Part shown: in pieces, positions 8,683 to 17,984 of the stretch | How positions within the stretch are numbered: the first letter of the stretch is position 1 | Layout of the letters: every line of letters begins with the position of its first letter | Source of the DNA: Desulfosporosinus youngiae DSM 17734 | GTDB lineage: Bacteria > Bacillota > Desulfitobacteriia > Desulfitobacteriales > Desulfitobacteriaceae | Assembly (NCBI RefSeq): GCF_000244895.1 | Contig: NZ_CM001441.1 | Location: 4,678,198-4,742,197, forward strand | Reading direction: 5' to 3' | DNA: 64,000 nucleotides | Notes under the pieces: model-generated | Seen by the model: only the letters and a program-made list of their open reading frames with translations | What the model was told of the DNA's origin: nothing | The model's database searches: none | Made by a program: the position numbers and the translations under genes

Positions 8683-9444
8683 TCATTTTAAATCTTCCAT
8701 TAGTATCGCTAACATCTTCTTCGTGTTATTCAGAAAAACTTTCATTATTTGATAATGTTCTGTTTCTTCATACTTTACAGACTCAAAGCCTTCTTGTATT
8801 TCATAGATACATGCCTGAGGATAGGCCATTATGATGGGGGAATGAGTAGCAATAATAAACTGGGACCCTTGTCCGACCAGTTCATGTATTCTCGCAATCA
8901 TGGACATTTGTCGCGAAGGAGATAGGGCGGCTTCCGGCTCGTCAAGAATGTAAATTCCGTTACCTCGGAATTTGTTTTGAAAAACAGCAAAAAAAGACTC
9001 TCCGTGGGATTGTTCATGTAGAGAACGCCCCCCATAGGAATTGATTAAAGGCGGTCCAAAGGAAGGTGCTGAATCCAATTCGTCGATATTCGTCGCTAAA
9101 TTATAAAAGCTCTCCGCTCGCAGAAAAAAACCATCCCCAGGTTTTTTCAACCCTTTGACCAGTCTTATATAGTTATTTAACCGGGAATGAGTAGCTTTCG
9201 ATGAAAAATTAAAATTTTTTGTTCCTCCTTCGGGATTAAAGCCATAAGCAACTGCTATCGCTTCCAGTATCGTCGACTTCCCGGAGCCATTTTCTCCTAC
9301 GATAAAGGTCACTTGGGGATGAAATGACAAAATCTCCAAATTCCTTATTGCCGCCAAATTGAAAGGATATTCCAAGAATGAGGGAACCTCTGCTCGGTTC
9401 AAGGTGAGTGATCTTATGAACTGATCCATTCTTCTCGATCCCAT
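8683..9444 (-). CDS. AAA/ABC-type ATPase of the COG3910 kind
   Basis: 253 aa from the ATG at 9444, just after the recG stop; an ATG at 9429 is also possible. One nucleotide-binding domain with Walker A GENGSGKST, a signature-like SHGES, Walker B IYILDEPEAALS and a switch histidine in IIATHSPI. No membrane segments. Such stand-alone ATPases resemble RecF/SMC-like or retron and defence ATPases, but here there is no defence partner and the gene rides downstream of recG. Function unknown. Confidence 0.85.
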   Translation of the reverse strand: MGSRRMDQFIRSLTLNRAEVPSFLEYPFNLAAIRNLEILSFHPQVTFIVGENGSGKSTILEAIAVAYGFNPEGGTKNFNFSSKATHSRLNNYIRLVKGLKKPGDGFFLRAESFYNLATNIDELDSAPSFGPPLINSYGGRSLHEQSHGESFFAVFQNKFRGNGIYILDEPEAALSPSRQMSMIARIHELVGQGSQFIIATHSPIIMAYPQACIYEIQEGFESVKYEETEHYQIMKVFLNNTKKMLAILMEDLK

Positions 9445-9446
9445 CT

Positions 9447-11903
9447 CTAATTTACCCCAATCCTCTCCGGTGGAAATCTCTTCTGTACTTCTTTCCAAAG
9501 CAATTCATACTTCTCCGGATTTCGCAACGCTTCCTGGGCCGTCTGATAGGCCTTTTCAACAAGCTGCCCGTCCCGGGAGAGGTCCGCAAGACGTAATTCA
9601 GCTAAACCATGCTGCCTGGTTCCTAATAACTCCCCTGTCCCGCGCAGGCGCATATCCTCTTCCGCAATTTTAAAGCCATCCTCCGTTTGACACAAAATGT
9701 CCAAGCGTCTGCTATTGGCGTTTCCTGTCATCAAAAAACAGTAAGATTGCTCACTCCCCCGCCCTACTCGTCCTCTTAATTGATGTAATTGGGCAAGACC
9801 GAAGCGCTCTGCCGATTCAATCACCATAACTGAAGCATTGGGAACGTTCACCCCGACTTCCACCACAGTCGTGGCAACCAGAATATCGATATCTCCCCCA
9901 TTAAAAGCCTTCATAATCCCTTCTTTTTCCGGGCCCTTCATTTTTCCGTGCAAAAGGGCGACACGATGGTTGGGAAATCTCACTTGCAAGTCAGACGCCC
10001 GCTGAGTCGCAGAGATGATATCCAAGGTTTCTGATTCATCAACTAATGGGCAGACAACGTAAATCTGCCTGCCTAGATTGATTTGCTCGTCTAGGAATTT
10101 TTCCATTTTCGGGCGAGTACGTTCTGTCAATTTGCGGGTGATGATTGGTTTTCGCCCTGCCGGCATTTCATCAAGAACAGAGAGCTGCAAATCTCCGTAA
10201 AGGGTTAACGCCAGGGTTCGTGGAATGGGGGTAGCCGTGAGAACCAAAACATGAGGGTTCTTTCCCTTGCCTTGCAGCATGGTTCGCTGACGCACACCAA
10301 AGCGATGCTGCTCATCCGTCACCGCAAGGCCCAATGCTTTAAACACCACCCCTTCCTGAATCAAGGCATGGGTTCCTACAACAACCTGAGCCTGTCCCTC
10401 TGCAATCATCGCTAAGGCACTCTCCCGCAGGCCTTTACTCTGACTGCCCAATAAACAAACGACCGTAATTCCCAGAGGAGTGAACACTTTCTCAAGAGAT
10501 TGATAATGCTGTAATGCTAAAATTTCCGTAGGTGCCATCATAGCACCTTGGTAACCTGAGCCAACTGCCCGCAGCAGAGCAGCCATGGCAACCGCAGTTT
10601 TACCTGATCCCACGTCCCCCTGGACCAAGCGGGCCATTCCTTGCGGTTTAGCCATATCCTGAAATATTTCTTGAATCACTCGTTGCTGAGCCTTAGTTAA
10701 TTGAAACGGCAGACCCCTGTAAAAACTCTGGATCAGCTCCTCCCCGCCCAACAGAGAAGGACTGCCAAGCCGCACCATTCCCTGGCGTAGTCCGGCAACT
10801 GCTAATTGCAAAAAGAGAACTTCTTCCCAAACCAATCGATCCCTCGCTAACCTAAGATTGGCATAGTTCCTGGGAAAATGGATCTCCCGATGAGCACTGG
10901 GACGATCCATCCATCCTCTCAAAACCTCCGGCGGCAAGATCTCCGGAAACTCTCCCTCCACCTGTCCTATAATACCTTGGATTAAATTGCGTATTACTTT
11001 TGTAGATAAGCGTGCTGTTTCTGAATAAATCGGCAAAATCGTTTGGCTGCTAAATTCACAGTCATTAGCCGGCAAATTTGTACTTGCTTTTTCAATATCT
11101 GTCGCTAAAATTTCAGGAATCTGCTGCTGCCAGCGAACCTTACCGGTAATGACGACTTGTGTTCCGACTGGATATTGTTTGAGAACAAAGGTTTGGTTAA
11201 ACCAAGTAGCCTGGATTAAGCGACCGGCTTGTTCAATGCTCAACTTGATCACTTTCATTTTACCACTGGTCACATGCCCTGCTACTACTTTGCCTTCGAT
11301 GGTTGCCAGTTCTCCGTCTTTCAACTCTGCTATCATTCGCTTGCGGCGATCTTCATAGCGGCGAGGATAATATTGCAGCAAGTCTTGAATAGTATGGATT
11401 CCAAGCTGTTCAAGCTGTTTGGCTCTTTCCGGCCCAACCCCTTTAAGGTATTGCAAAGGCCTGGTCCGCGAAGAATGATCTTTGCTTTTGGGACGTTTGG
11501 AATTTAGCGCCTCTTTGTGTTCTTGGAAACTATGACGGTTATCTATTTGATCTAAGTTTCTATCCGATCCCTCTTGTTGCTTCGGACTTTTTTGAGCGTC
11601 TGTTATTGATCCGCTCCGGGTGAAGATGTCCTGTGCTTCAAGATTAATTTCCTGCATAAAGCGGCGAATTTCCGAAAAGGCTTCTCTGCGGCGAAGGGGG
11701 CTGAAGGCAGAATAGTTCTGAGCCAGTTCTCTCAGCAAATCCAGATCCTTACCCGGAAAAAGCTGTTCCAACCGGGGAAGAATCCCTCGCAAAAAGATAT
11801 TGAATCCTCCTAATACCCCCGCATTCGTAAATCCCTGTTTCTCTTCCGCTAAAAGAGCCCGCTGAAAATTGCTTAAAACTATTTGGACCTGAGAATGCTT
11901 CAT
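9447..11903 (-). CDS. recG: ATP-dependent DNA helicase RecG
   Basis: 818 aa, longer than the usual 680-700 because of an N-terminal extension of about 145 residues that ends in a charged linker before the wedge domain (LQYLKGVGPERAKQLEQLGI). Helicase motifs: GDVGSGKT (Walker A), DEQHRFGVRQR (DExH), TATPIPRTL, and QLRGRVGRG (motif VI). RecG remodels stalled replication forks and Holliday junctions. It overlaps sdaAA by 4 bp. Confidence 0.96.
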   Translation of the reverse strand: MKHSQVQIVLSNFQRALLAEEKQGFTNAGVLGGFNIFLRGILPRLEQLFPGKDLDLLRELAQNYSAFSPLRRREAFSEIRRFMQEINLEAQDIFTRSGSITDAQKSPKQQEGSDRNLDQIDNRHSFQEHKEALNSKRPKSKDHSSRTRPLQYLKGVGPERAKQLEQLGIHTIQDLLQYYPRRYEDRRKRMIAELKDGELATIEGKVVAGHVTSGKMKVIKLSIEQAGRLIQATWFNQTFVLKQYPVGTQVVITGKVRWQQQIPEILATDIEKASTNLPANDCEFSSQTILPIYSETARLSTKVIRNLIQGIIGQVEGEFPEILPPEVLRGWMDRPSAHREIHFPRNYANLRLARDRLVWEEVLFLQLAVAGLRQGMVRLGSPSLLGGEELIQSFYRGLPFQLTKAQQRVIQEIFQDMAKPQGMARLVQGDVGSGKTAVAMAALLRAVGSGYQGAMMAPTEILALQHYQSLEKVFTPLGITVVCLLGSQSKGLRESALAMIAEGQAQVVVGTHALIQEGVVFKALGLAVTDEQHRFGVRQRTMLQGKGKNPHVLVLTATPIPRTLALTLYGDLQLSVLDEMPAGRKPIITRKLTERTRPKMEKFLDEQINLGRQIYVVCPLVDESETLDIISATQRASDLQVRFPNHRVALLHGKMKGPEKEGIMKAFNGGDIDILVATTVVEVGVNVPNASVMVIESAERFGLAQLHQLRGRVGRGSEQSYCFLMTGNANSRRLDILCQTEDGFKIAEEDMRLRGTGELLGTRQHGLAELRLADLSRDGQLVEKAYQTAQEALRNPEKYELLWKEVQKRFPPERIGVN

Positions 11904-12763
11904 AGAAAATCAGCCTGGATTCGTCGTCCCGTTGAGCTAACAGCCAGACCACCTTGGGCAGTTTCTTTCAGAGTACACGGCATTTGTTTCCCAATCTGGC
12001 CCATTGTATCAATAACCTCATCGATCGGGATCACACTCTTCACTCCGGAAAGCGCCATTTCGGCCGCCGACAAAGCAATGGTTGCCGCAGTTGCATTTCG
12101 TTTAACACAGGGCACCTCGACAAGCCCGCCTACAGGATCACAGACTAAACCGAGCATTGATTTCATGGCAATCGCGGCAGCATCAGCCGTCTGCCTCGGC
12201 GATCCTCCAGCCAATTCCACGGCCGCAGCAGCCGCCATTGCCGCTGCTGAGCCAATTTCCGCCTGACATCCACCTTCAGCACCAGAAACGCTGGCCCGTT
12301 CCGCAAGAATCATCCCTAATCCTGCAGCTGTAAAAAGCGCAAGCAGAAGGTCCCGTTCTGAAACTTGATGATTCTCTTCAACGGTCAATAATACCGCAGG
12401 CAGTACCCCACAGGAACCAGCCGTCGGCGCAGCCACAATTTTACCCATACAGGCGTTAATCTCGGCCACCGCAAGCGCCTTAGCGATAACACCACTCATT
12501 ATTTCGCCGGCCAAGCTGGCCCCCATTTTTCGATGACTCTCAACTTTAGCCGCGTCTCCACCGACCAAACCGGATAAGGAACGTCGTTTTCCGATTAAAC
12601 CAGCTTCTACAGACTCTCTCATCACCTTTAAGTTCGCCCTCATTCGTTCGAACAGTGCTTCCTCAGTCTGTTCCAGCTCTTCCATTTGATCTTGCAGTAC
12701 GACTTCACTGAGCTTCAGTTCGTTTGCTTCAGCCAGAATAACCCAATCTTCATAGGCGCGCAT
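11900..12763 (-). CDS. sdaAA: L-serine dehydratase, alpha subunit
   Basis: 287 aa. Contains the conserved cysteines expected for the [4Fe-4S] cluster (APTAGSCGVLPAVLL, GLVCDPVGGLVEVPCVKRNA) and EGGCQAEIGSA. With the beta subunit it deaminates L-serine to pyruvate and ammonia; the iron-sulfur form is oxygen-sensitive, typical of anaerobes. It lies 14 bp downstream of sdaAB. Confidence 0.95.
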   Translation of the reverse strand: MRAYEDWVILAEANELKLSEVVLQDQMEELEQTEEALFERMRANLKVMRESVEAGLIGKRRSLSGLVGGDAAKVESHRKMGASLAGEIMSGVIAKALAVAEINACMGKIVAAPTAGSCGVLPAVLLTVEENHQVSERDLLLALFTAAGLGMILAERASVSGAEGGCQAEIGSAAAMAAAAAVELAGGSPRQTADAAAIAMKSMLGLVCDPVGGLVEVPCVKRNATAATIALSAAEMALSGVKSVIPIDEVIDTMGQIGKQMPCTLKETAQGGLAVSSTGRRIQADFL

Positions 12764-12777
12764 GTGTTACCTCCTAA

Positions 12778-13446
12778 TCATAAAGGCTCAATAGCCATCG
12801 CTTGCTCAATTCTAGGTAGTTTTCGCATTAAATCCAGAACGGCTTCATCAATTGTTTGATCTGTTTCTAAAACCATCAGGGCTTGAGCTCCCCTTTTTTC
12901 ACGTGAAACCCGCATACTGGCTATATTGATTTGAGCCGTTGCCAGGAGAAGAGTCACTTGAGCCACCAATCCCGGAAGATCCTGATGCAAGATGACTAAG
13001 GTTGGGTAATCCCCCCGGATTTCCACTTCAAAGTCATTGATCTTATGTATAACAATGGTCCCTCCTCCAGTTGACGAACCAATTACCTGAGCACGTCCAC
13101 CCGATTTTCCGACTAAATCAAACTTTACGGTGTTAGGATGAACCTCACCGAGATCGACAGACTCATAATCAATGCTTAGTCCCTGTTCCTTTGCCAGTTT
13201 AGGAGCATCCGGTATCCGTTCATCATCAGGAAACATTCCTAATAGCCCTGCCAGCAATGCCAGATCTGTTCCATGTCCCTTCCCTGTTTTTGCAAAGGAG
13301 CCGTGCAGTGAAATCGTTCCTTTAACAGGTTCTTCTCCTAATATCTTTCTGGCCATTCCTCCCAAGCGAACCGCACCAGCTGTGTGTGAACTGGACGGAC
13401 CAACCATAATCGGCCCCAGAAGATCAAATACATTACTCTTTCCCAC
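12778..13446 (-). CDS. sdaAB: L-serine dehydratase, beta subunit
   Basis: 222 aa from a GTG at 13446, preceded by GGGGGG at good spacing; the upstream in-frame start has no ribosome-binding site. Residues 1-140 hold the SdaAB core (FDLLGPIMVGPSSSHTAGAVRLG) and residues 145-222 form an ACT domain (LPGLVAQVTLLLATAQINIASM). Forms the operon sdaAB-sdaAA-recG-AAA. Confidence 0.93.
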   Translation of the reverse strand: MGKSNVFDLLGPIMVGPSSSHTAGAVRLGGMARKILGEEPVKGTISLHGSFAKTGKGHGTDLALLAGLLGMFPDDERIPDAPKLAKEQGLSIDYESVDLGEVHPNTVKFDLVGKSGGRAQVIGSSTGGGTIVIHKINDFEVEIRGDYPTLVILHQDLPGLVAQVTLLLATAQINIASMRVSREKRGAQALMVLETDQTIDEAVLDLMRKLPRIEQAMAIEPL

Positions 13447-13464
13447 GATGTTCCCCCCTATAAG

Positions 13465-13494
13465 CAAAAAACCTCCGGAATAATTCCGGAGGTT
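13465..13494 (-). terminator. Terminator of the asp23-fakA operon
   Basis: An 11-bp perfect stem (AACCTCCGGAA / TTCCGGAGGTT) with a 3-nt loop and a T-tract on the minus strand, just after the fakA stop. Confidence 0.9.
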
Positions 13495-13497
13495 AAC

Positions 13498-15177
13498 CTA
13501 TTCCACACCAAAGATATAATAGTAGAGCGGTTGCCTACCGGGATGAACCTCAACTTCGACACTTGGATTCTCTTCCCGAAGCCAATCCTGGAGACGTTCA
13601 ACCTCTTCAAGTTTTGTGTCTTCACCGTAAAATATTGTAACCAGATCGTGGGTTTTCCATTCCATTTTGTCCAAGGTTGATTGTGCTACTTCATGTAAGG
13701 ATTTTCCCGTTGTAACTATTACATCTTCTACTAATCCTAATAGGTCTCCGTCCGAAATGGTCAAATCCCCATACTGGGAATCCCGGACCGCATAAGTTAC
13801 TTCTCCTGAGCAAACACCACTTAGCCCTCGCTCCATAGTTTGAATATTCCCCTCAGCATCTCCCTCACTATTAAAGCTCAGTAAGGCAGAAATCCCTTGG
13901 GGTATGGATTTACTGGGAATTACATGCACCTGGCGTTCCGATACCACATCTTTAACCTGACGAGCGGCCATGACAATATTACCGTTGTTCGGCAAAATAA
14001 ACACTTGTTTTGCCGGAACCTTACGGACTGCTGCTGCAAGATCCTCCGTGCTGGGATTCATGGTTTGGCCGCCAAATACAACTTCATCCGCACCTAAGCT
14101 GATAAAGACATCCGCAATTCCCTGTCCCATGGCTACGGCTACCACGCCGAACTCTTTTAAGGGTTGAGAAGGATTTTCAGACGTTTTTTCTTTCATAGCA
14201 TGAGCCATATTTTCGTTTTGTTCTAACATATTATGAATTTGCACTTCGTGAAGCGAGCCCCACTGTATCGCGTAATCCAGGATTTTGCCCGGATTCTTGA
14301 CATGAACATGAATCTTCACCACTTCGGGAGTTCCTACAACCAGCAGGCAGTCCCCGCGATCGAGCAAATCCTGTTTCATCTGTTCAACACGCAAATCCGT
14401 TCCCTTAACTAAAAACTCCGTACAATAAGGATAATCAAGGCTTTCGACTTGCAAAAATTCTTCTTGTTTAAGTTCGACAGACTTATGAATGTGCTGCTCT
14501 GGCGAACTTTCTCCATCGCTGATGGTATCTGAAGTTAAGGTTTCTCCCGTTAATGCTGAGATCCATCCGCCTAATATAACGAGGAAACCCTGCCCGCCTG
14601 CATCCACTACTCCCGCTTGTTTCAGCACCGGCAACATATCTGGTGTTTTTGCCAAGCTTTTAAAGCCCTTTTCCTGGGCTTCTTGAAGAGTTTCCAGCAA
14701 AGATCCGCCACTCTTGGCCGCGGCTAAGGCTGCCCGCGCTGTCTCCTTCGAAACCGTCAGGATCGTACCCTCTACAGGTTTCATAACTGCTTTATAAGCT
14801 GTATCTACTCCCGCTTGCAAAGCTTGGGCGACCTGAAGAGAATTGGCCGTCTGCAATCCTTCCAACCCCTTGGCAATACCTCGCAAGAGCTGTGAAAGTA
14901 TAACCCCTGAATTACCGCGAGCACCCATTAAGGAACCCATCGAAGCTGCGGCCGCCACTTCTCCGATCGATTGGCTCGATATCTTTTCCGCATCCCTTGC
15001 CGCAGACTGAATCGTCAAAAACATATTCGTCCCTGTATCACCATCCGGTACTGGAAAAACGTTCAGGGCATCCACATCGTGTTTCTTTAATTCCAGGGCC
15101 TTCGCCCCCGACACCATCATTTGTTTCCATAGCTGTCCATCTAAAACACTTGCCATCTTCGTAGCTGCTGGTCTCAA
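13498..15177 (-). CDS. fakA: DAK2-domain fatty acid kinase catalytic subunit (FakA/YloV)
   Basis: 559 aa. Residues 15-210 are a DAK phosphatase-like (DAK2) kinase domain with the nucleotide and Mg-binding DALNVFPVPDGDTGTNM and GARGNSGVILSQ; the remainder is a DegV/EDD-like and DAK1-2 linked region. In Gram-positives FakA works with FakB lipid-binding proteins to phosphorylate exogenous fatty acids, feeding PlsX/PlsY. Starts at TTG with AGGGGGA upstream. It follows the Asp23 gene, the usual pair. Confidence 0.93.
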   Translation of the reverse strand: MRPAATKMASVLDGQLWKQMMVSGAKALELKKHDVDALNVFPVPDGDTGTNMFLTIQSAARDAEKISSQSIGEVAAAASMGSLMGARGNSGVILSQLLRGIAKGLEGLQTANSLQVAQALQAGVDTAYKAVMKPVEGTILTVSKETARAALAAAKSGGSLLETLQEAQEKGFKSLAKTPDMLPVLKQAGVVDAGGQGFLVILGGWISALTGETLTSDTISDGESSPEQHIHKSVELKQEEFLQVESLDYPYCTEFLVKGTDLRVEQMKQDLLDRGDCLLVVGTPEVVKIHVHVKNPGKILDYAIQWGSLHEVQIHNMLEQNENMAHAMKEKTSENPSQPLKEFGVVAVAMGQGIADVFISLGADEVVFGGQTMNPSTEDLAAAVRKVPAKQVFILPNNGNIVMAARQVKDVVSERQVHVIPSKSIPQGISALLSFNSEGDAEGNIQTMERGLSGVCSGEVTYAVRDSQYGDLTISDGDLLGLVEDVIVTTGKSLHEVAQSTLDKMEWKTHDLVTIFYGEDTKLEEVERLQDWLREENPSVEVEVHPGRQPLYYYIFGVE

Positions 15178-15201
15178 AACCGTATCCCCCTAATCTTTCG
15201 C

Positions 15202-15558
15202 CTACTCTAAAACGCGAACCCCTTTTACGTTCACATTCACTTGGGACACGTTTAATCCCGTGAGCTTCTCAGTTGTATAACGAACGCGTTCCATAACACT
15301 AGCGGCGACTTCAGAAATCTTAACCCCATATCCAACGATAATATAAAGATCTATCACAACTTCATTGTCTTTAACTGTGACCACCACACCCCGGGCCAAA
15401 TTCTCCCGTCCCAGCAAATCGGCAACTCCATCTGTAATTTTGCGTGAGGCCATACCGACCAAACCGTAACACTCGACCGCTGTAGCACCTGCTATCGTGG
15501 AAATGACTTCTTCAGAGATTTCAATTTTGCCCAAATGATTAATAATTTCTTTTCCCAT
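15202..15558 (-). CDS. Asp23/Gls24 family envelope stress protein (YloU-like)
   Basis: 118 aa, one DUF322 domain (GKIEISEEVISTIAGATAVECYGLVGM ... VTVKDNEVVIDLYIIVGYGVKISEVA). In Firmicutes the small Asp23 protein upstream of the DAK2 kinase gene is conserved and linked to envelope homeostasis. The ATG is preceded by GGGGAGGG. Confidence 0.93.
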   Translation of the reverse strand: MGKEIINHLGKIEISEEVISTIAGATAVECYGLVGMASRKITDGVADLLGRENLARGVVVTVKDNEVVIDLYIIVGYGVKISEVAASVMERVRYTTEKLTGLNVSQVNVNVKGVRVLE

Positions 15559-15727
15559 AAAAGGACCCTCCCCTTCCGGTATCGTCCACGTTGAACTTAT
15601 TCTACCAAGGAAATGCTAAATGTTCAAAGAAAAACTTAAATTTTTTTAGGAATACTCCTTTTTTTAATGTAATAACCCCTAAAACCAAGGATTTAGCCTA
15701 GAATTTAAGCAAGCTTGAAAGGATTTC

Positions 15728-15746
15728 AACTGGGATTCAACCATAA
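15728..15746 (+). repeat. Left inverted repeat of the IS element
   Basis: The 19-mer AACTGGGATTCAACCATAA differs at two adjacent positions from the complement of 17630-17648. Confidence 0.7.
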
Positions 15747-15789
15747 ATTAAGCTAAAAGCCCACACGATGCGGATTTCCGAAAAAATTT

Positions 15790-17472
15790 CTAGACTACAT
15801 CTGGCAGTCCGATCTTTTTAATGTCATAGGTATTAAGTAATCGTCGTTGGTCTTTACCAATCGTCGTCAAGGAATATCTTTTTTCTCCAGTGGGAAGAAG
15901 AATTTCTATCAAGCCAATCTTATTTAATTCGCTTAAGATCTTACGTGCCGATTTCTTCACATTCTTCCGATGGGCAATGGTTTCAAGCGCAATAATTGTA
16001 AAATAAGCTAATACACAGACATAGATATGTCCTTTGACCCTCGCTTCTTTCCTATGATACATCGGTCGAATATCTAAGTCATTCTTAATGATGCGAAAAG
16101 CCGTCTCAACCTTATTTAGGTTTTTGTATATTTTGACAAGCTTCTCGCCCTCGTAACCCTGTTCATTCGTTTGAATGACAAACGTACCGTCCAGACGTTG
16201 ATCCGATTCTACTTTATCCGATTTTAGACTGTACTCCAAAACAAATCCTAAGGGGCTGTTAGTGTCTTCTTTGCCTTGAACATCAAAATATTTGCCTGTT
16301 TTGTTTTGCTTTAAGATCGCGCCGACCTTTTTCATCGCTTCATCGCGTGTCTTAATACGGCTTTTTTTATCCTCAATTAAGGTCTTGTTTAAGGTATTGA
16401 GCCCTTCTTTAATAGCCTCTATACAATGATTTCGGTACTCTGTATCATCAGTTCTCTTCTGAGTATTTAGACATAACAGGAACCTTTGACCATCAATGGG
16501 AGGCAAAAACCGAACAAAGAGATTGTCCTGAATCTCCTGCATCTGAGTTTCATCGATAGCAATATCTATGAGGTATTTCTTGCTCCAGGCCCTCGGAATC
16601 GCCATAACGTATTTCTGTTCCAGGCCGATAATCGCTTTAATATTTTTGTCGCTTAACATTCCTCTATCCCCGACAAAAATGAATTCTTTGATCTGGTAGG
16701 TATTCTTTAGTTCCTCCACAATTCTTGGCACAGTCGTTTTATCGGAAGTATTACCCGAGTAGATGTTACATTTAATTGGAAACCCGTCCGGGGTAGTAAC
16801 TAGGCCGATAACAAGTTGTTCCCGATCACCTCTGTGGTCACGAGAATACCCGTAGTCTGAGATGATACATTGATGACCTTCAAAATAAGAACTGGTAATA
16901 TCGTAGTAAAGCTCCTGCATGTTCTGGTGGAAAACTAATTTGGCAAAATCATAAAGACACTGCTCTACGACAGGATAATTATCGTTTAAAACCTCAAGAG
17001 AACGGTAAATCGTTTGTAGATCAGGGACCTTCTCACCATCGAGAAGAAAATGGCGAACGGGAGTAGCATCGAGCCACTCCGTCAAAGCCAATTTACTATC
17101 GGGTTGAATAATACGCTGAAAAATCATGGTCATCAGGCAGGTTAATGCCGTGTCAATCGTAATATGTTTATCCTTTGAAACAAAGTGTTTCTTAAAAAGA
17201 GGGAACATCTTAAGTCTTTCAAAGATAGAGTGAATCAAGAAAAAGGAACCATAGGGTACTGCACTCAAAAAATCCACTTTATTAATGTTGGTAAACGAAT
17301 CAAAATCCTTAGAGAATACAATTTTAAGTTTTTCAGCAATCTCTAGGTCTACACTACCAAAGTATAAAATTCGTTTATGTTTTACCTTGCCGCCTTCGCG
17401 GTAAGCCTCAACTAATTCGGCAAAATAATAAGTTTTCCCGCCCTTGGTACGTGGCGTAACTTTTACAAACAA
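15790..17472 (-). CDS. IS1634-family DDE transposase
   Basis: 560 aa, full length. IS4-superfamily DDE fold: first Asp in ELYYDITSSYFEG, second in FIFVGDRGMLS, and the YREK-type Glu in KVETAFRIIKNDLDIRP followed by MYHRKEARVKGHIYVCVLAYF. The GYSRDHRGDREQLVIGL signature is characteristic of the IS1634/IS1549 group. Starts at TTG or ATG with GGAGGG just upstream. No frameshift, so it may be active. Confidence 0.92.
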   Translation of the reverse strand: MFVKVTPRTKGGKTYYFAELVEAYREGGKVKHKRILYFGSVDLEIAEKLKIVFSKDFDSFTNINKVDFLSAVPYGSFFLIHSIFERLKMFPLFKKHFVSKDKHITIDTALTCLMTMIFQRIIQPDSKLALTEWLDATPVRHFLLDGEKVPDLQTIYRSLEVLNDNYPVVEQCLYDFAKLVFHQNMQELYYDITSSYFEGHQCIISDYGYSRDHRGDREQLVIGLVTTPDGFPIKCNIYSGNTSDKTTVPRIVEELKNTYQIKEFIFVGDRGMLSDKNIKAIIGLEQKYVMAIPRAWSKKYLIDIAIDETQMQEIQDNLFVRFLPPIDGQRFLLCLNTQKRTDDTEYRNHCIEAIKEGLNTLNKTLIEDKKSRIKTRDEAMKKVGAILKQNKTGKYFDVQGKEDTNSPLGFVLEYSLKSDKVESDQRLDGTFVIQTNEQGYEGEKLVKIYKNLNKVETAFRIIKNDLDIRPMYHRKEARVKGHIYVCVLAYFTIIALETIAHRKNVKKSARKILSELNKIGLIEILLPTGEKRYSLTTIGKDQRRLLNTYDIKKIGLPDVV

Positions 17473-17629
17473 GGTGATCCCTCCTCATAGGTCTACACTA
17501 CAATTATAAGGGGTCATCCTTAAAAATCAATCTATTCCGACCACTTTCAAGGATAAATATTGTAAAAGTCTATACTACAACGCGTGTTGGATATGGCTTG
17601 ATTACTGGGTTTGTGGAATTTTGGGGTAC

Positions 17630-17648
17630 TTATGGTTGAAGTCCAGTT
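17630..17648 (-). repeat. Right inverted repeat of the IS element
   Basis: Complement reads AACTGGACTTCAACCATAA, 17 of 19 identical to the left end. Confidence 0.7.
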
Positions 17649-17680
17649 TCAAGCAATCAACAAATATTCACCGGGAAACC

Positions 17681-17709
17681 TTGCCAACCCGTAAGACATT
17701 TGATAGAAT
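17681..17709 (+). promoter_or_regulatory. Sigma-A promoter of rpmB
   Basis: TTGCCA, a 17-bp spacer and TAGAAT, starting 32 bp outside the right IS end. The promoter is therefore not provided by the IS. Confidence 0.75.
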
Positions 17710-17747
17710 GAATAAGTGTCATTTCGGCTGCAAAGGAGGTTTAGCAC

Positions 17748-17939
17748 ATGGCTAATGTTTGTGCTGTATGCGCTAAAGGAGTAGTTACTGGATTTCAAGT
17801 CAGCCACTCTCATATACGGACAAAACGTACTTGGAAACCAAACTTACAAAATGTTCGTGCGATTGTGAACGGCACCCCTACCCGGATTAAAGTTTGCACC
17901 AGATGCTTGCGTTCCGGTAAAGTTCAACGCGCAATCTAA
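17748..17939 (+). CDS. rpmB: 50S ribosomal protein L28
   Basis: 63 aa, normal size. Contains [18 protein letters not shown] and CTRCLRSG: two CxxC pairs, the zinc-binding form. The ribosome-binding site AAAGGAGG is ten bases before the ATG. Single-gene unit between the IS and hslO. Confidence 0.97.
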   Translation: MANVCAVCAKGVVTGFQVSHSHIRTKRTWKPNLQNVRAIVNGTPTRIKVCTRCLRSGKVQRAI

Positions 17940-17945
17940 TGAATC

Positions 17946-17974
17946 AAAAGCCCGACTTATGCTCGGGCTTTTTT
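17946..17974. terminator. Terminator between rpmB and hslO (bidirectional)
   Basis: AAAAGCCCGA, a 7-nt loop, then TCGGGCTTTTTT. The flanking A and T runs let it serve rpmB on the plus strand and hslO on the minus strand. Confidence 0.9.
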
Positions 17975-17984
17975 CATTTTATCA

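Larger units (their letters stand above)
15728..17648 (-). mobile_element. IS1634-family insertion sequence, apparently intact
   Basis: About 1.92 kb bounded by 19-bp imperfect inverted repeats: AACTGGGATTCAACCATAA at 15728-15746 and the complement of AACTGGACTTCAACCATAA at 17630-17648 (17 of 19 match). It contains one full transposase ORF. It sits between the asp23 and rpmB promoters without breaking a gene. No clear target-site duplication is visible, so the ends could extend a few bases further. Confidence 0.75.

Noticed and set aside
8683-9444. Defence-system ATPase
   Set aside because: No nuclease, reverse transcriptase or toxin partner; it simply follows recG in the same operon.
11883-12266. 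127-codon plus-strand ORF over sdaAA
   Set aside because: Antisense shadow of a well-conserved gene; no family resemblance.
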